A stretch of 64,000 nt of DNA from Leptospira ainazelensis (GCF_016918785.1 NZ_JAFFPT010000045.1:223443-287442); one strand, 5' to 3'; shown: positions 54,244-63,032, counted from the stretch's first letter. Numbers and translations are program-made. The notes: generated by a model from the letters alone, not told the origin.

Positions 54244-55533
54244 ATGCAACCGACAGAAGAAATACTCGGCTATAAAGAAAAACGCGCTTTTCGAATCGGC
54301 TTTGTTCTTAGAATGATCATTGCCGCTTCATTTATTCCACCGAGTTTAAATATTTCGCAAAGTATTACGGAACGGATCTGGATTCTAATCTTGTATTCGG
54401 GTTCCGCACTTTTTTCGGCGGGGATGTTTTGGTTTTTAAATAAGGAAAGGTTTTGTCTGAAAGACGACAATCGAATCGCAGGATGGGCCGGTGTCTGCTT
54501 AGATATTTTGATACTTTCGATACTTCCCTGGACTTGGTATGATTCGGTTGGAGGGGAGACAATCCCGAGAGCGTATCTCATGAAGACCGGAATTATTCCG
54601 ATCTCTGCGGTTTTTATTCTTGTGAACGGTCTTTCTTTAAAACCGGCATATCCGCTTTTGGTATCCTTGGGCTCGATAGTAATCTCGATTTGGTTGTTTT
54701 TCTACGTTCAAGGAGATCCGAATGTAGAATGGACATCGAGTCTTTCGGAAACGTTCCTATCTCCAAAGGCAAATGCGGAATATCATTTTTCAATGACCGC
54801 CTTACTTTTATTATACGGAGGAATCACTTCGTTTATAGCTTTTACCGCGCGTTCCCTTTTGAAAGAATCCGTCTTTCTTGAAAGAAAGAGCTCTCAGTTA
54901 GGAAGATATTTTTCTCCGGGGGTAATCCAGAGAATTACCGCGGAGGACAATCTTTTTGCGCCGGGGGGAAGAATTCAGAAGATAGCCGTTTTGTTCTGCG
55001 ATATCCGCGATTTCACTTCGATTGCGGAAAAACTTTCTCCTGAAGAAGTTATTTCGCTTTTGACGGATTATCATAAAGAAATGGTTCGAGTCGTCTTTGA
55101 AAACGGAGGTTCCGTCGATAAGTTTATCGGCGACGGGATTTTAATCACATTCGGAATTCCGGAATCCGGAGAGGAAGATTGTCGCAATGCCGTACTCGCG
55201 GGAATTGGAATGAAAAAAGAATTAAAAAAATTGAATATTTTGAGATCTCAAAGAGGTCTTCCCGAGATCAGACAAGGAATCGGAATTCACTTCGGGGAAG
55301 CGATTTGCGGAAATATCGGCACCGCGGAGCGTCTCGAATTTACCGTAATCGGAGACGCGGTGAACGCAGCCTCTCGAATCGAGTCCGCATGCAAAGAATT
55401 GAATGTGGATTTTTTGATTTCAAGGGAAGTTTTAGATCGAATCGGAGATGATTTTCAAACCGTCGGAATGGGCGAGGTGAAAGTAAAAGGAAAGGAAAAA
55501 CTCCTGAGTCTTTATTCTGTGGCCTTGCCTTGA
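54244..55533 (+). CDS. Membrane adenylate/guanylate cyclase (class III)
   Basis: 429 residues. Six or so TM helices (about 15-215) then a short linker and a class III cyclase domain (about 240-425): KIAVLFCDIRDFTSIAEKLSPEE with the first metal Asp, VDKFIGDGILITFG with the second, IGIHFGEAICGNIGTAERLEFTVIGDAVNAASRIE and DFLISREVL. Likely makes cAMP. Purine specificity cannot be settled by eye. A strong AAAGGG site precedes ATG 54244. Leptospira has many such cyclases with different sensor parts. Confidence 0.92.
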   Translation: MQPTEEILGYKEKRAFRIGFVLRMIIAASFIPPSLNISQSITERIWILILYSGSALFSAGMFWFLNKERFCLKDDNRIAGWAGVCLDILILSILPWTWYDSVGGETIPRAYLMKTGIIPISAVFILVNGLSLKPAYPLLVSLGSIVISIWLFFYVQGDPNVEWTSSLSETFLSPKANAEYHFSMTALLLLYGGITSFIAFTARSLLKESVFLERKSSQLGRYFSPGVIQRITAEDNLFAPGGRIQKIAVLFCDIRDFTSIAEKLSPEEVISLLTDYHKEMVRVVFENGGSVDKFIGDGILITFGIPESGEEDCRNAVLAGIGMKKELKKLNILRSQRGLPEIRQGIGIHFGEAICGNIGTAERLEFTVIGDAVNAASRIESACKELNVDFLISREVLDRIGDDFQTVGMGEVKVKGKEKLLSLYSVALP

Positions 55534-55609
55534 GATTAAAGTTGTCTTTCGATTCGGATTTTTTTTTAAATCGAGAAACTCTCAAAATTCTTAAAAAATA
55601 AAATTAGAA

Positions 55610-55653
55610 AGTTTATACCTCCCTTACAAGATTTTGTTCCGGAGGTATAAACT
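55610..55653. terminator. Perfect 13-base inverted repeat between convergent genes
   Basis: AGTTTATACCTCC (55610-55622) and GGAGGTATAAACT (55641-55653) are exact reverse complements with an 18-base loop. It lies between the cyclase stop (55533) and the YbhB-like stop (55672), the expected place for a bidirectional terminator. An A-rich stretch precedes it and AAAAATT follows. Confidence 0.65.
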
Positions 55654-55671
55654 AAAAATTAGAGAGCGGTT

Positions 55672-56217
55672 TTATCGTCCGAATTTGGCAATCAGTTTTG
55701 CTTCGCCGATTTTCAGTTGATTGATATAAAAACCGATCAAGGCGCCGGAAGAATTCTGATCCGCTCCGATCTTATCTTTCAGAGCGTAAACCGTGAAGAT
55801 ATATCGATGCGGCTTATCACCTTTCGGAGGACAAGGGCCGCCGTAACCGCCGGTTCCAAAATCCGTTCTACTTTGGATTGTTTCTTTTGGTAGAAGATCT
55901 TTTTCAAGGTTTCCGGCGTTTGCAGGAAGGGAGGAAGTCGTAGCAGGAAGATTGAATACTACCCAATGCCACCAACCGCTTCCGGTGGGCGCGTCAGGAT
56001 CGTAAACTGTGACCGCGATACTCTTCGTCTCCTTTGGGAGTCCGGACCAGGAAAGGGAAGGGGAAACGTTTCCGCCGGTGCATCCGAAACCGTTAAACAC
56101 TTGTTCGTCGGCAATCAGTTTACCCTTAGTGAGTTCCGGACTTTTGAGTTGAAACGGTTCCGCTTGCAACAAAGAAGCGGATAACAAGAACGCAAATGCA
56201 ATTCCTTTAATTTTCAT
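55672..56217 (-). CDS. YbhB/YbcL-family (Raf kinase inhibitor-like) protein
   Basis: 181 residues. Signal peptide ([19 protein letters not shown]), then a PEBP fold: [33 protein letters not shown] (ligand site CTGxNxSP), [52 protein letters not shown]. Bacterial members are periplasmic or secreted with an unclear role, possibly phospholipid or protein-kinase-related ligand binding. Converges with the cyclase. Confidence 0.93.
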   Translation of the reverse strand: MKIKGIAFAFLLSASLLQAEPFQLKSPELTKGKLIADEQVFNGFGCTGGNVSPSLSWSGLPKETKSIAVTVYDPDAPTGSGWWHWVVFNLPATTSSLPANAGNLEKDLLPKETIQSRTDFGTGGYGGPCPPKGDKPHRYIFTVYALKDKIGADQNSSGALIGFYINQLKIGEAKLIAKFGR

Positions 56218-56394
56218 GAATCGAAATTCTCCTTTCTAAACATCCATCATTCAACAGAAAATTAGACTTTTTGCAATTCTTGTTTTAAGAGTTATTAAAA
56301 ATTCTTTTGAATCGACTTTAGATTCTTAGAATAAAATTCCATGAACTACCGATTTTTAGGAAGAAAGAAACCCGAATTCGGGCTTCTTGAAATT

Positions 56395-57246
56395 TTAATT
56401 CAACCAGACCTTTTTATTGTCGTTCGCGTATTGATCGAAGGAGATGGGATCCTTTCCCGTGATCTCTTTTACGTCGTTCGATATCGGAGCCACGTGCCCT
56501 TCCTTCAGAAGACCGGCAATAAAAACTAAAAAGTTTGCGTAGTCTTCCGGAACACCCGCGCTCAATAAATTCTTCTTAAATTCTTCCGGTGTGATATCCT
56601 CAAATATGATATTTAGACCAGTCGCTTTGGATAACTTCTGAGCGACCTCGTCGTGTGTGACGGAATCTTTTCCCGTGAGCGCAAACTCTTTACCGTTTGA
56701 AGAATCATCGAGTAGAAGTGAGACAGCCGAGGACGCGATATCTCTTGCGTCGATAAAACTTGTCTTTGCTTGGCCGCCGGGGAAGTAGATCTTCTTATCC
56801 TTTAAGATTCCAGAAAGCCAGAAAGTCTGAAAGTTTTGCATAAACCAATTCGGACGAATGATGTTGTAAGGAACGCCCGAATTTTTCAAAGTGATTTCCA
56901 ATTTTCTAAGAGGCACATCTTCGGGAGAGTGTTCAACACCGATTGCGGTCATGAGTACAATTTTTTTCAAATTTTTAGATTTTGCTTTTTCCAACCATGG
57001 ATTTAACGCCCCAAACTGATCCGTAAAACCCGTCGGGGAAAGAAAAAACGCCCTATCCACTTGATCTAAAACTTCGAGTCCAAGATTTGGTTGTAATGCG
57101 TCCGCTTTTACCCAATGAAGATTCGGGACTTTTTTGCCCGTTTCCGGCGTTCTAGTACCGGCATAGACTTCGTGACCTTTTGCTAATAAACCGTCGACTA
57201 CTTGGCTTGATACCAAACCGCTTGCGGCATATACGAATATTTTCAT
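56395..57246 (-). CDS. NmrA-like NAD(P)-binding SDR-family protein
   Basis: 283 residues, atypical extended SDR. Rossmann N terminus MKIFVYAASGLVSSQVVDGLL with a degenerate glycine pattern (AASGLVSS instead of GATGxxG), GTRTPETG, KADALQPN, KKIVLMTAIGVEHSP, the YNIIRPNWFMQNF segment, and FIDARDIASSAVSLLLDD as in NmrA/quinone-oxidoreductase-2 proteins. It could bind NADP as a redox sensor or a reductase. The weak glycine motif lowers certainty about cofactor binding. Divergent from the AraC gene, 123 bases between starts. Confidence 0.85.
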   Translation of the reverse strand: MKIFVYAASGLVSSQVVDGLLAKGHEVYAGTRTPETGKKVPNLHWVKADALQPNLGLEVLDQVDRAFFLSPTGFTDQFGALNPWLEKAKSKNLKKIVLMTAIGVEHSPEDVPLRKLEITLKNSGVPYNIIRPNWFMQNFQTFWLSGILKDKKIYFPGGQAKTSFIDARDIASSAVSLLLDDSSNGKEFALTGKDSVTHDEVAQKLSKATGLNIIFEDITPEEFKKNLLSAGVPEDYANFLVFIAGLLKEGHVAPISNDVKEITGKDPISFDQYANDNKKVWLN

Positions 57247-57313
57247 AATTCATTCTCCTAAAAACATAGTATCTCGGAAGAAAGAATTTGGCTATGTCCT
57301 ATGATCTAAAAAG

Positions 57314-57351
57314 AATATCCAATCGTATAAATAGATCGACTTTTGGATATT
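57314..57351. promoter_or_regulatory. Inverted repeat in the divergent NmrA/AraC promoter region
   Basis: AATATCCAA (57314-57322) and TTGGATATT (57343-57351) are exact reverse complements, centre to centre 29 bases apart (about three helix turns), a spacing suited to AraC-type dimers. It lies in the region between the two divergent genes and would control either. This inference depends on the AraC gene starting at 57370. Confidence 0.4.
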
Positions 57352-57369
57352 TTGGAATATGATTGGCTT

Positions 57370-58284
57370 ATGGATCTACTTTCGGAAATTCTCACGAGTG
57401 CGGCTTGGAAGACTGATATTCTCGTGAGGCGATCTATGTATCGTGCTTGGGGGTTACGGTTTCCCTGCGAGAGAAGCGGAGGTTTTCATCTTCTTTCTCA
57501 GGGTTCGTGTTTTGTTCGATTTCAGGGTAAGTGTATCCCTCTGGAAAAAGGCGATATTCTTTTTATCGCAAGAGGATTCAATCACGAGCTAATATCTTCT
57601 CCAAATCAGAAAACAATGGATATCGGAAAGTTCAACGAGTTCTTGGCGAAGGAGGATTCCAAGACGGCCGGAGTTCCGATCACCACTTTTGTTTCGGTTC
57701 GTTACGAAGTCCCGGAGACGACACAACATCCGTTCTTTCTCGAACTCCCGGATCATATACTCATTCGTTCGGGAGAAATTCCTCCCCATCATCCGTTGCA
57801 TACGACTCTGATTCTGATTTCTCAAGAAGTCGATTCGGAACTCGGTTCGGATTTGATTTTACAAAGATTGACCGACATTCTTCTTTATTACGTGATTCGT
57901 CATTGGTTGGAAACTCATCCTTCGCTTTCACCCGGATGGAGGAGCGCGTTTAAGGATGGAAAAATTTTGGCGGCGTTAGAAGCGCTTCACAAAAGACCGG
58001 CGCATGCTTGGACTCTTGAGAATTTAGCGGGGGCCATTGGTATTTCCAGAGCGTCTCTTGCAAATCGTTTCCGTGACGTTTTGGGTTGTACTCCCATGGA
58101 TTATCTCGCAAGACTTCGGATTGAAAAAGGAAGAAGTTTAATTCAGGATCAGGGGGCAACCTTGGAAGAAGTTGCAAGGATCGTAGGTTATTCTTCTGCG
58201 TTTGCTTTCTCAAAAGCATTCAAAAGAATTCACGGTGTATCCCCTAGAAAGGATGAATCACAGAAAGCCAGACAAGTCTCTTAA
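57370..58284 (+). CDS. AraC-family regulator with cupin sensory domain
   Basis: 304 residues. N-terminal cupin_6-like domain (about 1-180): MDLLSEILTSAAWKTDILVR, WGLRFPCERSGGFHLLSQGSCFVRFQGK, LEKGDILFIARGFNHELIS, then the AraC double helix-turn-helix (about 195-300): ALHKRPAHAWTLENLAGAIGISRASLANRFRDVLGCTPMDYL and LEEVARIVGYSSAFAFSKAFKRIHGVSP. ATG 57370 gives the family-like N terminus MDLLSEIL. A TTG 9 codons upstream overlaps the operator-like repeat. Probably regulates the divergent NmrA-like gene. Confidence 0.9.
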   Translation: MDLLSEILTSAAWKTDILVRRSMYRAWGLRFPCERSGGFHLLSQGSCFVRFQGKCIPLEKGDILFIARGFNHELISSPNQKTMDIGKFNEFLAKEDSKTAGVPITTFVSVRYEVPETTQHPFFLELPDHILIRSGEIPPHHPLHTTLILISQEVDSELGSDLILQRLTDILLYYVIRHWLETHPSLSPGWRSAFKDGKILAALEALHKRPAHAWTLENLAGAIGISRASLANRFRDVLGCTPMDYLARLRIEKGRSLIQDQGATLEEVARIVGYSSAFAFSKAFKRIHGVSPRKDESQKARQVS

Positions 58285-58440
58285 AGAATTGAATCCATAG
58301 AATTCAGCGTACATAATATAACTTGAATTCTTTTTTTAATTTTTTTAAAAGAATCTGAATCGAGTTATGTCCTTGGAAACTTTACATTTCTTTGTTTGCA
58401 CCTTTCTCCATAAAACGACTCCGCTGGAAGCGCCATATCC

Positions 58441-58701
58441 TTACCCACAAAGTAGACTGAATTTTAAAGGAATTTGTAGTAACTACGACAATCCTCCGTG
58501 AAACGAAATCCCCGTCCTGCGGCGCGATCCTTAGAGAGCGCCGCACTGAGTTTTTTGGGTGGAGGGCGGGAGGCTCCGTGTGACTTTGCTCTATCAGAAA
58601 ATTAGTATTTTTGCAAGTAACAAGTCTCGAATGTAGGAACTCCTACAGAAATTTTTATTTGAATTTTGTTGATTCCAAATAGCTTTTAAACTTGTGGGTA
58701 A
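58441..58701. repeat. Dispersed element with inverted ends, copy 2
   Basis: Ends TTACCCACAAAG (58441-58452) and ACTTGTGGGTAA (58690-58701) form inverted repeats. Inside it shares the order seen at 52351-52591: GACTGAAT, AATTTGTAGTAACTACGACAATCC, a GC-rich region with inverted repeat GCGGCGC...GCGCCGC, TGACTTTGCTCTATCAG, TTTTGCAAGTAA and GTAGGAACTCCTAC (58633-58646). The rest of the gap 58285-59023 holds no gene I recognise. Confidence 0.8.
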
Positions 58702-59023
58702 AGTTATAGGAAGAGCACTGTGCTTATTATTCTTTCTTGCAACTCAAGAAACCGAATTCCCGTTTTCGTGAGATAAATAAAGGACGACTCGTTAGGATAA
58801 AAGCTTCGAGCGCGAACAGAATAAAATGCAGATGAAAATCTTATTTAAATTTAAGACTTGGCGGTTATATAGAGAGTTCGATCTTCTGATCACCTTCTTA
58901 TTTGGAGAGGATTTTTCGTCTCACAGATAGAACTTTTGGATTTAGCCTTAAAGCTCATTTGCAACCGACCAATAACTGAGCTCTCATGAGTCTACGGGGC
59001 CTCCGAAAATTCGAGCAAACGTA

Positions 59024-59692
59024 TTAAAGAGAAAATGGGATGATGGCTTTCAAAGTCTCATCTCGGATAAATTCAGGATGTAAAGCCCAGGATCGATTTG
59101 AAGAAAGGAAAACAGACGAGGTAATTCCTATTTGCTTTTTATTTTTTAGAACTGTTCTCATGATTTCGGGATCAGAGACAAGTTTATCAGGAAATCCGTC
59201 GTTGTTCGTGTCCAACTCCATCCTTTCCATCGGAAAGATCCAAATATCAGGCTTTTGGTCTTTGTCTGAATCGATTTCAATTCTCGCAACAATCCCCGAA
59301 GTAATTTTCGGTTTTGCAAAACGATTGTAGTATTGTGTAGTTTCGAAATAGCCGTCTTGGTCTCGGTCGTCTTTTTCAACGAGCTTTAAATTCCCGGGTC
59401 CATACCAAACTTTCACGTCCACCTTATGCGGATCTTTGGATGCGATTTCGTTGTATAATGTTTGATATGACTCTGGATTTTTCGAATCCATTTTTAACCA
59501 CATCCAGTCGTCGGGAACTTCTTTTTGATACTCGAAAGTTTCCATAAAAATCGCGATTTTAGAATCGGTTTTCGTATAGAGAATATTGTCGACCTTACCG
59601 TCTTTTGTTTGATCCATCGGGGTCGCATTGAATTCCGAGCAGCAGCTATAAGTATTTAGAAAAAGAAAAAGAAGAAATGAGTGATATTTCAT
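59024..59692 (-). CDS. Putative lipoprotein B1 with Asp-rich calcium-loop-like motifs (duplicated)
   Basis: 222 residues. Signal peptide MKYHSFLLFLFLNTYSC with relaxed lipobox (TYSC, Cys 17). The mature part has repeated acidic loops, TKDGKVDNI, DDRDQDGYFETTQYY, DSDKDQKPDIWIFP and DTNNDGFPDKL, resembling thrombospondin type 3/calcium-binding repeats. The C-terminal 50 residues (from about 172) differ sharply from its copy at 61507, while the first 160 are nearly identical. No ribosome site is seen before ATG, and a hairpin terminator lies 32 bases upstream. Confidence 0.78.
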   Translation of the reverse strand: MKYHSFLLFLFLNTYSCCSEFNATPMDQTKDGKVDNILYTKTDSKIAIFMETFEYQKEVPDDWMWLKMDSKNPESYQTLYNEIASKDPHKVDVKVWYGPGNLKLVEKDDRDQDGYFETTQYYNRFAKPKITSGIVARIEIDSDKDQKPDIWIFPMERMELDTNNDGFPDKLVSDPEIMRTVLKNKKQIGITSSVFLSSNRSWALHPEFIRDETLKAIIPFSL

Positions 59693-59723
59693 GAGGTAAA
59701 AGAAAAAAAAAGTCTAAAAAAAT

Positions 59724-59760
59724 AAAACAAAAAGCCATCGTTAAGATGACTTTTTGTTTT
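59724..59760 (-). terminator. Hairpin terminator between lipoprotein genes A1 and B1
   Basis: AAAACAAAAAG (59724-59734) pairs with CTTTTTGTTTT (59750-59760), CATC (59736-59739) with GATG (59745-59748), loop GTTAA. T-runs exist on both sides, so it may work both ways. A copy with identical sequence is at 62207-62243. It lies between the stop of A1 (59791) and the start of B1 (59692). Confidence 0.75.
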
Positions 59761-59790
59761 ATTAATTATCTCAAATCTAAATCTAAGAAT

Positions 59791-60549
59791 TTAGAATTCA
59801 GTGCTCAGAGTTGCACATTTAGTCGTCACAGCAGCTCCAGTTCCATACTGGCAAGTTGCTGAAGGAATCCCTTTTACAGTTTCTTTGGAATTTGCAGTGG
59901 AATCTAAACCAAAGACACCTGCAAAAGCCGTCTTGTTGTTATTTCCAATTGCAGTAAGGCAGGCCGCATCCGCTGTTCCTGCCGCCAAAAGTCCTAGTAG
60001 TTGCGTAGCAGCTGCCAATCTTGTTTGCTCTAATGTTAAACGGTTTAAGTTAAGAATTTCTGAAGCGCTGAAGCCAAGAACCGTCAAAGCCGAATTCGCT
60101 GCAGAAAGCGGAACAAGTCCTTCTATTCTCAAGTCAGATATTGGGTAAAATCTAAGAGAAGCAGATGTGGTATCAAAAGTTGTCTGCGTTGTTGCAAGAA
60201 TCGCAGCCTTTTGGTTCGCAATAGCGGTGTTTGTAGCAGCCGAACAATTCAATGTCGTAGACAGTGCACTTACGGAATCGGAATTCGCGCTTTGGACTAC
60301 TTTATAGGAAGCAAGATCGCTACCGAATAAAGTAGCTTGATTGCATCCGCCTTTTGGAACTGCAGAAAGTGTTGCAAGATAGTTAGTCGCGCTCAGTTTG
60401 AAAACTTGTGCGCAGTTTCCACTAGTTTGATCTACGAAATATGCAAGAGCTGCAATCGTAGTCGTGTCGTCGTCTTCCTTTGGTTTACAAGCGGCAATCG
60501 CAAGAGCGAGAGCCATAACTGCTACCAGCTTAATTATATGTTTCTTCAT
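59791..60549 (-). CDS. Putative lipoprotein A1 (duplicated)
   Basis: 252 residues. Signal peptide MKKHIIKLVAVMALALAIAAC with lipobox AIAAC (Cys 21), then KPKEDDDTTT. The mature part is rich in Ala, Thr, Leu, Ser and Asn, with evenly placed cysteines (NCAQV, GGCNQA, NCSAA, AACLTA, ATCQYG, KCATL), so several disulfides are likely. Start 60549 follows AAGGAG, and a longer frame to 60582 lacks support. It is about 85 percent like A2 by eye. Family not recognised. Surface or periplasmic. Confidence 0.82.
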   Translation of the reverse strand: MKKHIIKLVAVMALALAIAACKPKEDDDTTTIAALAYFVDQTSGNCAQVFKLSATNYLATLSAVPKGGCNQATLFGSDLASYKVVQSANSDSVSALSTTLNCSAATNTAIANQKAAILATTQTTFDTTSASLRFYPISDLRIEGLVPLSAANSALTVLGFSASEILNLNRLTLEQTRLAAATQLLGLLAAGTADAACLTAIGNNNKTAFAGVFGLDSTANSKETVKGIPSATCQYGTGAAVTTKCATLSTEF

Positions 60550-61506
60550 GAAGAAGTTGCTCCTTGAATTTTTCACCATCAAGATTTTTGTTTTTCATTA
60601 TTCAAATAAAAAATTAAAAGAAAGACAAAATAGGTTTAGTTATTTATAAATAATATTAAGTAAATATAATATAATATATGTTATATGATGTTAACTTAAT
60701 ATTATGAGATTAATATTTATTTTATATTTTCGTTTGTTTATAATCTGATGTTTTTTAAGAATAGGGAATATTCTTAGGCTTCTATCTTCTAAAAAAGTGA
60801 AATTAAATCTCGTATTTTGAGCGAATTCTAATTGGCTTTTAAAACTAATTTTTTTTTGTTCTTTGATTGTCCGAAATAAGCTACTTCCAACTATTTCTTT
60901 GAAATTCAATTCTTTAATCCGGTGAAGTATTGAGTGGTTTCGGAGGTGGGTGGATAGGGTCTTTTCCTGGATTCATTCTTGAGGCAAAATCTGCGGAAGA
61001 AGATTGTAGAAAGCGAACTCGAAAGCGGCGCGGAGGATTGTCCTTGTTTCCAAGGCACACAAAAAGGTCGAGTTTGGGTCCTTGAACTTGATTTTTAATA
61101 CAGTGTTGATTTGATAATAGCGAATTTGTTTATCGTAGAATCGGCTGGAACCGTTTGAATCGATTAGAGTTTGTTCGAGAGATTCTTCAAGTAATTCTAA
61201 TAAGAATCAGAATGAATATGATTTTTTTGGATACAAGGGTGCGATTATAAATGCTGAAGAGTATTTGAGACTTAAATGCTCTGAGTCCAAGCTCATTGTT
61301 GAAGAGGTGCCTTCTCGGATAAACAAATGGGCAGCGGAATTCGCCCAAATCTTTCATGGTCAAAGTCCTTGGTTGTTATGATAATATAGGTTTAGGAATT
61401 ACGAATTTTATAAAACGACAAGAAGTTGCTAGCTTTTGAAGGAGTCGTTTCGATTTACTCCTTTTCGCGAAACAAAGGATTCTAAAGCTAAGAGTTTCCT
61501 TTAACC
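60550..61506. other. Gap upstream of A1 with flank homology to A2
   Basis: The first 370 bases or so are strongly AT-rich and have an older counterpart upstream of A2 (compare GAAATTCAATTCTTTAATCC near 60900 with GGAATTCAATCCTTGG near 63393), so the duplication includes upstream DNA. It must hold the A1 promoter. The remaining part contains the decayed frame at 61139-61381. Confidence 0.5.
61139..61381 (+). pseudogene. Open frame without start, possible decayed gene
   Basis: An 81-codon open stretch that begins after a stop and ends at TGA 61379-61381. It has coding-like residues (EYDFFGYKGAIINAEEYLRL, VEEVPSRINKWAAEFAQIF) but no credible start or ribosome site. It lies between the two lipoprotein cassettes. 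Could be the end of a lost gene or chance. Confidence 0.25.
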
Positions 61507-62175
61507 TTAGAGGGAAAAAGGAATTACCGCTTTCCAGGTTTCATCTGAGATCCGTTCCGGATGAAGCGCCCAAGATTGTGAGGATGTAAGCGGCAAAACA
61601 TTTGGAAGTTGAATACGTTTTCTTTTTTTGAGGACTTCGTTGATTGTATCGACGTTTTCGCTGACTCCGTCCGGAATTCCGTCTTTGTTTGTGTCGATTT
61701 CCATTCTTTTCATCGGATAGATCCAAATATCGGTTCTTTGATCCTTGTCCGAATCGATTTCAATTCTTGCTATGATTCCGGAATTGATTTTGGGTTTTGC
61801 AAAACGATTGTAGTATTGTGTAGTTTCGAAATAGCCGTCTTGGTCTCGGTCGTCTTTTTCAATGAGCTTTAAATTCCCGGGGCCATACCAAACTTTCACG
61901 TCCACCTTATGTGGATCGTTGGATGCGATTTCGTTGTATAATGCTTGATATGACTCTGGATTTTTCGAATCCATCTTTAACCACATCCAGTCGTCGGGAA
62001 CTTCTTTTTGATACTCGAAAGTTTCCATAAAAATCGCGATTTTAGAATCAGTTTTCGTATAGAGAATATTGTCGACCTTACCGTCTTTTGTTTGATCCAT
62101 CGGGGTCGCATTGAATTCCGAGCAGCAGCTATAAGTATTTAGAAAAAGAAAAAGAAAAAATGAGTGATATTTCAT
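61507..62175 (-). CDS. Putative lipoprotein B2 with Asp-rich motifs (duplicated)
   Basis: 222 residues. Signal peptide MKYHSFFLFLFLNTYSC. Same calcium-loop-like motifs as B1 (TKDGKVDNI, DDRDQDGYFETT, DSDKDQRTDIWIYP, DTNKDGIPDG). The last 50 residues (SENVDTINEVLKKRKRIQLP...) are quite different from B1 before the shared ending ETWKAVIPFSL. It follows terminator 62207-62243 as B1 follows 59724-59760. No ribosome site seen. Function unknown. Confidence 0.78.
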   Translation of the reverse strand: MKYHSFFLFLFLNTYSCCSEFNATPMDQTKDGKVDNILYTKTDSKIAIFMETFEYQKEVPDDWMWLKMDSKNPESYQALYNEIASNDPHKVDVKVWYGPGNLKLIEKDDRDQDGYFETTQYYNRFAKPKINSGIIARIEIDSDKDQRTDIWIYPMKRMEIDTNKDGIPDGVSENVDTINEVLKKRKRIQLPNVLPLTSSQSWALHPERISDETWKAVIPFSL

Positions 62176-62206
62176 GAGGTAAAAGAAAAGATAAGTCTAA
62201 AAAAAT

Positions 62207-62243
62207 AAAACAAAAAGCCATCGTTAAGATGACTTTTTGTTTT
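62207..62243 (-). terminator. Hairpin terminator between lipoprotein genes A2 and B2
   Basis: Identical in sequence to the hairpin at 59724-59760: AAAACAAAAAG (62207-62217) against CTTTTTGTTTT (62233-62243), CATC/GATG inner stem and GTTAA loop. It separates A2 (stop 62274) from B2 (start 62175). Confidence 0.75.
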
Positions 62244-62273
62244 ATTAATTATCTCTAATCTAAATCTAAGAAT

Positions 62274-63032
62274 TTAGAATTCAGTGCTCAGAGTAGCACA
62301 TTTCGCAGTCGCAGCGGCTCCACTTCCGTACAAGCAAGTCGCTGAAGGAATACCTTTCACGGTATCTTTGGAGTTTGCAGTGGAATCTAAACCTAAAATA
62401 CCGGCAAATGCAGTCTTGTTGTTGTTTCCGATTGCTGTAAGGCAAGCCGCATCCGCTGTCCCCGCCGCCAATACTCCTAAAAATTGTGTAGCGGATGCCA
62501 ATTTTGATTGGTCTACCGTTAAACGGTTTAGGTTAAGGATTTCCGCAGCGCTGAAGCCAAGAACAGTCAAAGCCGAAGCTGCTGCAGAAAGCGGAATCAG
62601 CCCTTCTACTCTCAAGTCAGATATCGGAAAATATCTAATAGAGGCTGCTGCCGTATCAAAATTAGCCTGTGTCGTTGCAAGGACCGCAGTCTTTTGGTTC
62701 GCAATAGCAGTGTTTGTTGCGGCTGAACAATTCAATGTAGTAGATAGAGCGCTAATGGCATCGAAATTGGCGCTTTGAATTACTTTATAGGAAGCGAGAT
62801 CGCTTCCGAGCAAAGTCGCTTGATTGCACCCACCTTTTGGGATAGCAGAAAGCGTAGCAAAGTAGTTGGTTGCGCTAAGTTTAGTAACTTGTGCACAGTT
62901 TCCACTGGTCTGATCTACGAAATATGCAAGAGCCGCAAGCGTAGTTGTATCGTCGTCTTCCTTTGGTTTGCAAGCGGCAATCGCAAGAGCGAGAGCCATA
63001 ACTGCTACCAGCTTAATTAAATTTTTCTTCAT
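62274..63032 (-). CDS. Putative lipoprotein A2 (duplicated)
   Basis: 252 residues, same length as A1. Signal peptide MKKNLIKLVAVMALALAIAAC (Cys 21), then KPKEDDDTTT. Same spacing of cysteines, with Ala/Thr/Leu-rich repeats. Differences from A1 are scattered (for example TKLSATNYFATLSAI against FKLSATNYLATLSAV). CAAGGAG-like GGAGAGAC lies before ATG 63032. Signal peptide and C terminus (STEF) are the most conserved parts. Confidence 0.82.
   Translation of the reverse strand: MKKNLIKLVAVMALALAIAACKPKEDDDTTTLAALAYFVDQTSGNCAQVTKLSATNYFATLSAIPKGGCNQATLLGSDLASYKVIQSANFDAISALSTTLNCSAATNTAIANQKTAVLATTQANFDTAAASIRYFPISDLRVEGLIPLSAAASALTVLGFSAAEILNLNRLTVDQSKLASATQFLGVLAAGTADAACLTAIGNNNKTAFAGILGLDSTANSKDTVKGIPSATCLYGSGAAATAKCATLSTEF

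Noticed and set aside
60691..60909. 72-residue minus-strand frame upstream of A1
   Set aside because: AT-rich, with an equivalent region upstream of A2 that does not keep the frame; a chance frame is more likely.
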